In this document: in pieces, positions 54,848-64,000 of the stretch
Position numbering within the stretch: position 1 is the first letter of the stretch
Layout of the letters: every line of letters begins with the position of its first letter
Source: Ichthyophis bannanicus
Lineage: Eukaryota; Chordata; Amphibia; Gymnophiona; Ichthyophiidae
DNA length: 64,000 nt
Direction of reading: 5' to 3'
NCBI GenBank assembly: GCA_033557465.1
Contig: CM066037.1
Coordinates: forward strand, 200,383,156 to 200,447,155
Notes under the pieces: generated by a model
The model's database searches: none
What the model saw: the letters and a program-made list of their open reading frames with translations, nothing else
What the model was told of the DNA's origin: nothing
Program-made: the position numbers and the translations under genes

Positions 54848-56034
54848 CCTGAACCTTCTGCTTTTGGAGGATTTCAATACCCACTTCTTTAAGCCCTCCA
54901 CACCCCAAGACCTTTTGTTTAACCAATTCCTCGAGGACCATGGTTTCCTTCAACACACCCCTGGACCAACCCATAAGGCTGGCCATGCTCTAGATCTGGT
55001 ACTAACCCAGCATGATTTTTTTATCACCAACTTCCCAGTTTTCCATCCATGGTCCTCCCTTGGGACCTATAAATTTCCTCCTCTGCTTCCTTTTTCCCAG
55101 GTTTGTCCCCCCCCCCCCCCCCGCAATACTTTAGCTTCCCCAGTCCACACCAGCTTGCATGTCTTCTCATCAGATCCTATCTCAGTTCCCTGTTGCTGAC
55201 ACTATTTTTCCATCCGACTTCACTTCCCTTCCACTTGAACAATATATCCACCTCTGGAACCTCATCACTTTCTTTTCAATTGAGTTCCATTGCCGCTTCA
55301 CCTCATATTCATCATCCTCTGTGCCATTCGTCACCATGATATCATCCAGGCCTCCACCTACTTAAGAGACAACTAAGAGCCACAGAGAGAGCCTGGCACC
55401 ATTCAACAAGTTCTGCTTACATCTCGTCTTTAAGGCTATGCACTATCACTATCACGCCCAGATCCTTTCTGCCAAGAAAGGCCATTTCTTTTCCCTCATT
55501 GCTGCCTCTGCCCATGACCCTAAAGCCATCTTTTCTATCACCGCCCATCTATCAGCTCCTTTCTTTTCCATCCCCATAGCCCCTCTTTTGTCTGCCCCCT
55601 CCCAGATTCCCTCGCTACTTACTTTCCAGATAAAATCACCTCAGCACACCAAGGTCTCCCCATCCTATCTCCCTCCACTTTCTCCCCCTCTCCCCCCAGT
55701 GGACTTCCTCTGTCCCACACATGGCATGCCTTCAACCTTCCCAACCTGGAAGTGCTCTCTAAACTTCTCAACTCCATCAAAAAAACTACATGCGAACTAG
55801 ATCCCCTCCCCTCTTCTTAGCTGCCCATACCATCCCTCTGCCTCATTCCATTCATTCATTCCTTGATCATATCTAGTCTATCATCTGGCACAGTTCCTCC
55901 TGACTGGAAACACACCTTAATTCGACCCATCTCAAGAATCCTAAATTCGACTCTTCTAATCCTAGTTGTTATAGGCCTATTGCTAATCTGAAGTTTCTAC
56001 TTAAACTCACCGAGCGACTTGTCCTCCCCCAACT
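54848..56034 (+). pseudogene. L2-like ORF2: endonuclease C-terminus to start of RT
   Basis: EDFNTHFFKPSTPQ near 54870 (GDFN box with Gly changed), HTPGPTHKAGHALDLVLTQHD near 54955, then a long low-similarity middle, WHSSS-like and RPIANLKFLLKLTERL near 55975, the first RT box. Several frame changes. Cut at 56034 by an opposite-strand L2 tail. Confidence 0.72.
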
Positions 56035-56912
56035 TGTTTGTTTATTTATTTAACAAGTTTTCTATACCTCCTTATCCTAAATACAAAGTGGTTTACAATG
56101 AAACAACTGTAACTTTACATAAAACGGTGGAGATAATCTTGGAGGGTACATAAGCAATGTTATATATATGACTGTAAGGGAGAGTTACATTAAAATTTGT
56201 AATATGGGCATGATATAGTACATTGTTGGTAATAAAGTATTACAATAACAGAGTTAAGGAGTAATGTAATATCTGTCATGTTATTCCATTTGGGAAGCAG
56301 GTTAGGGGTTGGACTATTGAGAAAGGGGTAGGGGTACATGATCTTCGATTCTGAATAAATTTAGGTGTCTGGGTCATTTCCTGGAGATGTGTCTCTGAGA
56401 TCATTCTCATAATGTTCAGAGAAAAGGAATATTTTTATGGCTTTCCTGAAGCCAAGAGTTATCAATAGCTCTTAAATTCTCAGGGAGCGCATTCCAGAGC
56501 GACGGAGCATAAAGTGAGAATGCCCTGTGACAAGTTACCTGTTTTGCTTTTGTTTTGGCCTTGGAGATGATCAGTAAGTTTTTGTTGGAGGCTCAAAGAG
56601 CTTTCTTTTCAGGGTCCTTGCTGATCAGAGGCTGAAGAGTGATTGGGGATAGTTGATGGATGATTTTAAAGATGATGAGTAATGTTTTGTATTTTAATCG
56701 AGTGATTATGGGGAGCCAGTGCAGTTGTCTTAGTGTTGGGGTTATGTGGGTATTTCCTGTTGTACCTGAAATTATTCATACAGTTGTATTCTGTAGTAAT
56801 TGTAGGGGATAGACGGTGTGTTTCGGGAGGCTTTGATAAATGACATTGCAATAGTCCATTATGGGCATTATCATAGCTTGGCAGACTGTATGAAAATTAT
56901 TGCCATTAAGTA
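56035..56912 (-). mobile_element. L2-like LINE 3' part, minus strand
   Basis: Starts with the antisense tail TTTATTTATTTAACAAG and AAAGTGGTTTACAATG. The minus strand encodes PIMDYCNVIYQSLPK near 56860, the L2 C-terminal YCN motif, and antisense WNSLP-like sequence near 56480 (GCGCATTCCAGAGCGACGG). Inserted into the L2 that precedes it. Confidence 0.72.
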
Positions 56913-56919
56913 AAACAGT

Positions 56920-57066
56920 GGTTCCCAACCCAGTCCTCGGGTACTCCCATGACAGTCTGGTTTTCAGGATATCCACAATGAATATGCATGAGATAGATTT
57001 GCATGCACTGCTTCCATTATATGCAGATCTATCTCATGCATATTCATTGTGGATACCCTGAAAACC
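56920..57066. mobile_element. hAT-type palindromic MITE, right end missing
   Basis: GTGGTTCCCAACCCAGTCCTC at the left; the central palindrome ATGCATGAGATAGATTTGCA with ATCTATCTCATGCAT. It breaks off at 57066 in GAAAACC, where an L2 copy begins. Confidence 0.75.
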
Positions 57067-57067
57067 T

Positions 57068-58700
57068 ATTTCTAGTATTCCTTTCATGGCAAAACTAATA
57101 GAGAAAGTTGTACAAATTCAGACTCAAGAACACATAGACACTTCAGCCCCTCTAGATGAACAACAATATGGGTTTCGCCCACGCCATGGTGTCGAGACAC
57201 TCTTAACAGTACTCATCGACACACTTGTAAAAGGAATAGACAATCCCAAGCAAGCCTTTTTACTCCTATTCATTGATATCTCTGCAGCATTTGACAGCGT
57301 AAGCCATTCTTTAATTCTCATGAAACTCAAACAAATAGGAATAAAATCAACTGTACTTAATTGGTTCACTTCTTACCTAAGCAATAGAACACAAACAGTA
57401 CAAATCGGTAACCTTACATCCAAGACGTACAACCAGGAACTAGGTCTCCCTCAGGGTTCGGCACTGTCAGCCCTCCTATTTAATATCTACATAAAGCATG
57501 TCTGTAATATATTTAAAAAATTCAACGTTTACTATCACTTATATGCAGACGATATAATGATGTACATTCCATTTACAATCCCCAATATACCAATCCAATT
57601 ACTCATAGACTGTTTTAATGAACTAACTACCTGGCTAAATGAAAATAATCTCTACATCAATCATGCAAAAACAGAAGCCCTAATTGTAACAAAAAACCGC
57701 TCATACTCACCCCCACACATATCTCTCTGCAAAACCAAGAAATCAAAATAAAAAATGAAGTACGATATCTAGGTGTAATACTTGACACACACCTTATCAT
57801 GGAAACACATATAAGAAACACAACGAAGAAAGTATACTTCAAACTTAAAATCCTAAAGCAGTTACGCCCACTAATGCACCTTCAAGACTTCCAGCAAATA
57901 ATACAAGCCATAATTACGCCTCACTTCGACTTTGCAAATCTAATACTTCTAGGCACAACAAAACAAAATTTGAAAAGACTTCAAATTGCACAAAATGCAG
58001 CAGCCAGGACCATTATGAAGATCCCCCCATTTCAACATATCACTCCGATACTGGAGACCTTACACTGGCTACCGATTCAAAGCCGAATAGTATATAAAAC
58101 TCTAACAACTACCTTCAAAACCCTAAACAATTTGGCACCACCCACTCTATCCAACCTCATCACTAAAGAACCTGCTAAAAACTTACACATGAGAGATCAT
58201 ACAAACAAATTAAGGACTCCAAAAGAATTTATAAAAGCAAGAAAGACAACAAACAAAAAAGCATTCTCACATGCTGCCCCCATTCTATGGAACGCCCTTC
58301 CAGATGAAATGAGATCACTTTTAGAGATCAAAGAATTCCGTAAAAAACTCAAAACGCACCTGTTCACCTCACACTACGGATCTTTGCCAAGCACACCTCC
58401 CCAGCTAGAAAATGGATAATACCATGTCAGTTTCCCATAAACCAAACTGGATTGATTTGACAAATGATGTGAAACTCCAAATGCTTATGATCCTTAAATG
58501 TCACATACAACACTGTATCTTTTACTCATTTTGTGCCCTGTAAATAGTTCTTGCATGTTCCATGTAATATAATATAGTTGTTATGGTTTTAAGCTGTTCA
58601 CTGTAAAAACAGACGCCTGTCTGTTATGTTTTGTTCCATGTAAACCGCATTTGATCATTGGAAGATGCGGTACATAAGAAACTGTTAATTAAATTAAAAT
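57068..58700 (+). mobile_element. L2-like LINE, 5'-truncated, the best preserved L2 here
   Basis: Begins within the RT domain and runs to the 3' end: GTAAACCGCATTTGATC, GATGCGGTACATAAG and an AATTAAATTAAA-type tail to about 58700. One frameshift only in its coding region. Confidence 0.85.
57086..58419 (+). pseudogene. L2-like reverse transcriptase, single frameshift
   Basis: RT boxes in order: MAKLIEKVVQIQ, QQYGFRPRHGVETLL, LLFIDISAAFDSVSHS (catalytic Asp), GLPQGSALSALLFNIYI, YHLYADDIMMYIP (YADD intact), then NENNLYINHAKTEALIVTK. A one-base shift at about 57730 moves to the frame giving VRYLGVILDTHL and the segment from 57799: PHFDFANLILLGTTKQN, RLQIAQNAAARTIMKI, HITPILETLHWLPIQSRI, AAPILWNALPDEMRSLL, ending at 58419. 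The endonuclease is absent because the copy is 5'-truncated. Confidence 0.88.
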
Positions 58701-58704
58701 TAAA

Positions 58705-59175
58705 TTAAATTACTGGCAGCCTAACCGCTGATTTCTCATTCACAAATGCATCACTTGACACCATCTCTGACTGGTTATGCAATAATTCCCTCAAACTGAT
58801 CCCAGTGATCTTTCTCACCCCGTATAAGTGCCACTATCAATTCATCCTTCACCGCCCTCCATTGTTTTAACACTTTACACCCATTATTAGACCAGTCAGC
58901 TCTCATTACTATTCTTTTGGCCACCGTAATCTCATGCCTAGGCTACAGTAATGTAGTCTATGCCAGCCTTCCTCAATATCAATTTTAAAAAATTGCAAGC
59001 CATACAGAACACTGCAGTTCGTGCTCTTTCCCACACTTGTAAATTCAATTAAATTACCCCCTCCTCATACACCATCACTGCCTACCCCTTGCCCAATGAT
59101 ACCAGTTCAAAATCCTCACTCTTGTCCATAAAGCACTGGCATGAAAAGCTCCACTTTACCTCTCTGCCCTCATCA
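58705..59175 (+). pseudogene. L2-like RT C-terminal fragment
   Basis: SLTADFSFTNASLDTISDWL near 58725, ILLATVISCLGYSNVVYASLP near 58910 (YSN in place of YCN), YQFKILTLVHKAL near 59100. It could be the far part of the L2 that begins at 54848, displaced by the material between; about 600 bases of RT are missing, so the link is uncertain. Confidence 0.65.
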
Positions 59176-59179
59176 CCCC

Positions 59180-60228
59180 TATTGAAAGTTTGTGGTCAAT
59201 TAGCCAGCCTGTGACTGCTTTGAAGCACCCTTTGATAGCAGTGTGGACTGGGGTTTTGTGTAGAAGGGGGCAAATAACATTAGGTCATCTGCATATAGGT
59301 GGTATAATATGTTGTGTTGTGCTGTTTGATGAGGTTACAAATTAGTTGTAGATGTTGAATAGCAGAGCGGATAGTGAGGAGCCTTGAGGTATTCCTTGTA
59401 GATATTTGAATGAGTTCAGTGTCAATGAATATTAGTATAAAGTCGTGTTCGGGTTTTTTTTTCTATTCCTTTGATTATAGTATTCAGCAGTGACATCAGC
59501 AGGGTTTCCACACTGACATGGTCTAAATCCATGTTGTTGGGGGTCAAGAGGGGCAAATGTGTTGATGTATTCTTTAACTGGATCTGAACAATTTTTTCAA
59601 TTATTTTTGACCAGGAGGGGGATGCTGGCAATGGGCCTGTATGAGCTTGGGATGTTGGGGTTGAGGGAGGCATTCTTTATGATGGGCCTAATGAATATAT
59701 TTAGTAGGTTAGTGAGTATGTGACCTTGGGTAAGAGATAACTTGATGATATTGAGTATGGTCGGGGAGAGCTCATTTCTGACCATCTTGATCGATGAAAC
59801 AGGGCATGGATCAAAAGGGGAGATGGTGGTATTAATGGAGGTGTTCGCTTAAGACTAATTCAAAGGTTTCCCACCTATGTGAGGTTTGGGTGTTTTTATA
59901 GGGTGGTTGAGTAGTGGAGGCAAGGTCATTATCAGATGGTTGTTTATTCTGTAGGAATGTGGCTAAATCTTGTGGTCTAAGCTCTAAATTTTGATGTTGT
60001 AGCGGGTCCTATGTGAGAGATTTTACTATATCAAACGGTTCTCTGGGGCGATTTAATGATTTTAAGATTAGGTTAGTACGGTATTCTTTTTTGTGTTTGT
60101 TGATTATGCTGTTCTATTATCTTTGTATGGATGAATATTCTGTTAGGTGAAGTGGGTCTCTTGTGCATCTCCATCGTCATTCAATCTGTCTTAGTTTACT
60201 TTTGGTTTCTCTTATTTCTGCGGAATAC
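59180..60228 (-). pseudogene. L2-like RT N-terminal half, minus strand (broken)
   Basis: On the minus strand: SYRPIASIPLLVKN near 59600, KIIEKIVQIQLKNTSTH near 59570, NPADV/VETLL-like near 59500, a GIPQGSSLSALLFNI-like stretch near 59350-59395. Frame changes and stops. Faces away from the next L2 (head to head). Confidence 0.72.
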
Positions 60229-60236
60229 AAGGGCGC

Positions 60237-60326
60237 TTGATGTCAAATGATAGCAAGTGATAACACCACCAATGCTGTCTTGATGACAAACGATAGCAAG
60301 TGATAACACCACCATGGCAGTCTTTC
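60237..60326. repeat. Tandem duplication, two units of about 43 bases
   Basis: Each unit contains GATAGCAAGTGATAACACCA preceded by TGTCAAAT or GACAAAC and followed by a GCTGTCTT or GCAGTCTT segment. It sits at the junction of the head-to-head L2 copies. Confidence 0.75.
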
Positions 60327-60479
60327 AAACCAATATCCACGGAAATCCTGGAATATATAATTAGCAATCTAAACACAACTGCATTACCTCTCAGCTCATA
60401 CCCAGTAAGCTGGGTCAAAATAGCAAAAGCTGAGCTCTCACCCACATTTCTCAAAATAATGTAACTATCCCTAATTCTA

Positions 60480-62037
60480 AGCTATATGCCCGCGGATCTC
60501 AAGCTGGCTTCTGTGTGATCAGCACTGAAGAATCTCATGCTAGATAAAACAAATTCAAATTCTTACAGACCTATATCTAGCCTACCCTTCTTAGCAAAAA
60601 TAATAGAGAAAGTAGTACAGCAGCAGCAACAAGATCAATGCACATGCCCCACTGGATCCTCAGCAGCATGGCTTCAGACCACACCACTCATGGACGAACT
60701 CATAAGAGGTATCGAAAAACCTAAACATGGTTTTATACTGATATTCGTTTAACTCCATTTGTCATAATATAATACTATCAAGACTATAAGCAATTGGAAT
60801 TGAAAATATAACACCCAAAATGAAAATAGGACCAAATAAATCTGAACCATAAAAACAGCAGCAAGGAGTCCCACAAGGCTCTGCCTTATCCTCCTTACTA
60901 TTCAACATATACTTACAGCCAATTTGCAATATCATTCAGAAGCACAATGTGAGCTACCACATTTATGCGGATGATATTATGATGTACCTACCTTACGACA
61001 CTTCAAAACCAGATCACACCAAAATAGTAAATTGTTTCAATGAAGTTGTACAATGGTCATCAGCACACAGCTTAACAATAAATTACAAGAAAATAGAGGT
61101 GTCATATATTACGAAAAATAAAGCCTTTATCCCACCTACGACACTAAAAGTCAAGGATGCAGATTTGAAAGTGAAACACAAAGTGTGATATCTAGGAATA
61201 ATCCTTGATCAACAATTAAACCTAACCTTGCACATCAACAAGACAACAAGAGCAATATACAACAGAAGAAGAATCTGACAACACACCCACTCCTAACTCC
61301 ATAAGACTTCTGCACAGTACTTAAGGCAATGATCTTCCCAAACTTTGACTTTTGTAACATTATTTATCAAGGAATACCAAAATATGTCTTAAATCAATTA
61401 CAAATGGCATAACACACAGCTGCCTAACTCATCTATGGAGCATCAAAATCTGGTCACATTACCCCAATACTAAAACAATTACCCAGGCTCCCAATCACAG
61501 GCAGAATTAAATACAAGGTCTTGCTAAACATATTGAAAATCACACAGAACTTATCGACCTATCTAAAGACGATGTACCCAAAAGACGTTAACCTTACCCA
61601 CTGAGCTAATAAAGAGCAATCAAACCACCTGTAACAGAGCATTTTTGCTCTATGCACCAGGATTCTGGAATGCCCTATCTGAAAGAATACAAAGTTATAT
61701 CAGACCTTACAGCATTCCACAAAGTATTAAAAACACTTTGAAGTGAAAGCATAAACCTCTAAAGGCTCAAGAACCAATCAATGACCATGCCCCAACATGT
61801 TAGCCCTGTATTGACGGCCTATGATAATATCATTGCCCCAACTGTCTAGGGCTAAAGCTTTCCTCTCAACATCTAATGGTTAATTTGTTATTGTGTTATA
61901 GTTAAAGCAGTTTACTCACATTTAATTACTATCACTGGTTAATAGTTCTTTGTAAAAATCACATGTAAATTGTTGTCTGTAAACCGTTTTGACTCCTAGA
62001 TAAACCAATATAGAAAAATGGATAAATAAATAAAATA
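60480..62037 (+). pseudogene. L2-like LINE RT to 3' end (degenerate)
   Basis: SYRPISSLPFLAKIIEKVVQ near 60565, VPQGSALSSLLFNIYL-like near 60870, SYHIYADDIMMYLPYD near 60955 (YADD intact), VVQWSSAHSLTINYKK near 61050, YLGIILDQQLNLTLHI near 61190, FPNFDFCNIIYQGIPK near 61340. Several stops. 3' tail GTAAACCGTTTTGACTCC and AAATAAATAAAATA at 62035. The same family as the 57-kb copy but older. Confidence 0.8.
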
Positions 62038-63205
62038 TTTTTTTTCATAGCACAGTAGCAGAAAAGAAAGAAAACAGCATAGAGATTGGATTTGGTCAGT
62101 CTCAGCCCTTTCCTCCAAACACAGTTTGAAAGAGATTTTCCGTTTAGGGCAAAAACTCCTGTATGAGGGTTCAAAATATAAATATGACAGTAAGACATTC
62201 CAGAGAGAAGGTGCAGTGAAAAAGTAAACCAAAGCATGTGCATACTCTAATGTGACTGAAGCAACTGAAAGGATGCAAAAATGATTCTCCTGAGCTGAGC
62301 ATAATATACAAGCAGACACATAAGGACTGGTAAGAGAGACAAGGTAAGAGGGTGTGTGAGGGTAGAAAGCTTTGTGTACAAGAACCAGTTTCTTAAAATT
62401 CATCCTTTGGTGAAGGGGAAGCCAATGAAATTGAATGAACAATGAAGATACATGATCATATTTAGTAGCATGTCCCAGAATGCAAATCACAGTATTTTGA
62501 ATTGTCTACAGTCGTTTCATTTCAGCAGCAAAGATTCCAGAATAAACCATATTGCAGTAGTCCAGTCATGAGGTGACTACTGCATGGATCAGAGTATTCT
62601 GGACAGGAGTGTCCAAAAGTGAATAACAGTGCGGAACTGACAAAGGGCAAGAAAAGTAGATTTTGTTAGGGCAGATATGTGACAATGGAATGAAAGTTCC
62701 AAGTGAACATGAATCCACAGATATTGGAAGTAATCAATGAGTGTGATCTGGGCATTTGCCAGTGTTTCTGTAACCACAAGTTGAGGGAGATGTCTGACAA
62801 TCCAGATAGCGGTGGTTTTCTGAGGATTTAATTTCAGGTTGTTTGCTCAGAGTCAATTTGAGATTTTCTCCAAGCAACCATTAATGGCCGACAAGTCAAG
62901 AGAGCAGCAGTCAGTAGAGGTAAATAAAAGAATGTCATTGGCATACATAAATTGGACCCTGTGGAACCCCATGGGGTAATGACTGAGCTGTAGAGGTAGC
63001 AAGGCCAGTGAAAATGGTAAAGATATGTGATATAAGAAAGGAATTAAACCAGTCGAAAACAGTACCCCCAGTGTAAATGTCGTAAAATCTGGTAAGAAGA
63101 ATCTTATGATCTACTGGTCAAAGGCTGAAGAGAGATCCAGTGTCCAAGAAACGATGATTAGTATTGAGCAAGGCCGTGATGACAGTTTTGATGCCATGGC
63201 CTAAG
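62038..63205 (-). pseudogene. L2-like LINE RT C-terminus to 3' end, minus strand
   Basis: Tail to tail with the preceding L2, starting at a T run at 62038. On the minus strand: DHVSSLFIQFHWLPLHQRM near 62440, SLWNVLLSYLYF near 62200, and an antisense YCN-type segment (ATTGCAGTAGTCCAGTCATG) near 62550; further RT sequence to about 63200 (ACCCCATGGGGTAATG is the antisense of the PQG box region). A different L2 subfamily from the 57-kb copy. Confidence 0.72.
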
Positions 63206-63311
63206 CAAAAACATGTACCACAAGGTAGGCAAAAACTCACGTAGCTGTCAAGCACACAGTCCAAAAACGTGATAAGGTGGAAAAACACTTTATTCAGTCT
63301 AGTAAATTAGC

Positions 63312-63354
63312 CAACCCGACACAGGCTGTGTTTCGTAACCTTCGTCAGGGGTTG
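63312..63354 (-). ncRNA. Hammerhead ribozyme, type I topology
   Basis: Minus strand: stem I CAACCC (63354-63349) pairs perfectly with GGGTTG (63317-63312). First core strand CTGACGA (63348-63342) is canonical. Second core strand GAAA (63334-63331) is canonical. Stem III CACA with TGTG closes on a 3-base loop (63330-63320). The cleavage triplet is GTC ending at 63318. Stem II (63341-63335) is only 7 bases and barely pairs, the weak point. It would cut the transcript just before GGGTTG. Confidence 0.8.
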
Positions 63355-63811
63355 ATCAGGCTAAACGCTAAAACATAAAACCATAAAAATAGAATAAAAA
63401 CAAAATATTAAAACCATATACAAGAACAGATGACTAAATTATGAATTCATATATAAGCACAATAAAATTATAAATATCATAAATAGTTAAAAAATAAATA
63501 ATTACAAACATTGAAAAAATGAATAAGAAGGACAATAAAGGCATCCGGAACCCATAACAACCAATATTTGTTCATATAAAGTAGCTTAAAATGGTTCATA
63601 AATACTCAAACATTAAATATCCTATCATCGTTAATAAAAAGTAAAGGGAAACGCAGCAGGAGCGAAGAACCATGGGATAAATATTCTACCACTGAAGGAA
63701 CAATCACCTATTGAACCTAATATATTTGTGAAGAAACAACCCATTCTGAATGTACCACCTTTAAAAACAGGGGATATATCCTAAAGTAAATATCTGTGTT
63801 GTGTGAAACTC

Positions 63812-63946
63812 ACAAGAGACCATTAACTTCAGTATTCTAACTTCACTGTATGTGGTCAAAGAATAGTGGATACCAAAAGTATAAGTAACGCCTACCATCT
63901 GGCTTCAGAGGAATTGTATAGACTGAAAGTTAATGGTCTCTTGTTG
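63812..63946. repeat. Inverted repeat near right edge
   Basis: CAAGAGACCATTAACTTCAG (about 63813-63832) is mirrored by ACTGAAAGTTAATGGTCTC and TTG (63922-63946), with about 90 bases between. Could be part of the PLE-like terminal structure. Confidence 0.65.
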
Positions 63947-64000
63947 GTTGTTATGCTCACATGCTCCATATCATACTTTATTATTGTATGACATATTTAT

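Larger units (their letters stand above)
63230..64000 (-). mobile_element. PLE terminal-repeat-like sequence with hammerhead ribozyme, minus strand
   Basis: On the minus strand a hammerhead motif at 63354-63312 is followed by an AATAAA signal (complement of TTTATT near 63290), the same order as in the PLE terminal repeats at 39.5 kb. No coding sequence before the window ends. 63400-63800 is AT-rich. Assignment to PLE rests on the ribozyme and layout. Confidence 0.6.

Noticed and set aside
56035..58700. Simple insertion of one composite block into the L2 at 54848-59175
   Set aside because: The two outer L2 pieces do not join contiguously (about 600 bases of RT missing), so a clean nested history could not be supported.

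Overview
The window looks like gene-poor vertebrate genomic DNA made almost entirely of transposable elements. I found no host exon, no rRNA or functional tRNA gene, no CRISPR array and no viral gene. The mix is CR1 and L2 LINEs, L1/Tx1-type LINEs, DIRS-like tyrosine-recombinase retrotransposons, a Penelope-like element (PLE) with a GIY-YIG endonuclease, hammerhead-ribozyme motifs, a Tc1-like transposon, hAT and Harbinger-like DNA elements, and tRNA-headed SINEs with a MIR/L2-like body. That mix points to a non-mammalian tetrapod. An amphibian, possibly a caecilian, is my best guess, but this is inference from repeat content only; a turtle, tuatara or other large-genome vertebrate is not excluded.

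Layout. 1-1.3 kb: 5' part of a CR1 on the minus strand. 1.3-2.75 kb: 3' part of a DIRS element. 3.4-4.8 kb: 3' half of another CR1. 6.2-6.7 kb: a multi-hairpin foldback element. 7.1-7.9 kb: a TIR element holding a CR1 tail. 8.15-13.85 kb: a complete but decayed DIRS element (inverted terminal repeats, gag, RT-RNase H, tyrosine recombinase, internal complementary region). 14.1-17.4 kb: LINE and SINE fragments. 17.8-22.0 kb: a 4.16-kb Harbinger-like TIR element without a visible transposase. 22.2-23.2 kb: an L1/Tx1 RT relic split by a SINE. 24.7-25.0 kb: a 322-bp insertion carrying a hammerhead-like motif and flanked by a 15-bp target duplication.

27.4-40.0 kb is one Tc1-like transposon of about 1.6 kb opened up by later insertions: an almost complete L1-like LINE (16-bp target duplication), an L2 that itself holds a second copy of the foldback element, and a PLE (14-bp target duplication). 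41.8-51.6 kb is a CR1 3' end split first by a second full-length L1-like LINE (14-bp duplication) and then by a 3.5-kb non-autonomous hAT element (8-bp duplication) made of a giant hairpin and a G-rich minisatellite.

52.6-64 kb holds palindromic hAT MITEs, a cluster of at least six L2 pieces in both orientations, and at the right edge a PLE-like sequence with a hammerhead ribozyme whose two core strands are canonical. Target duplications let the order of several insertions be read directly. Most coding copies are dead: both L1 reverse transcriptases have lost the second Asp of the YADD box, the Tc1 transposase has Met in place of the catalytic Glu, and one DIRS recombinase has a stop codon at its catalytic Arg.
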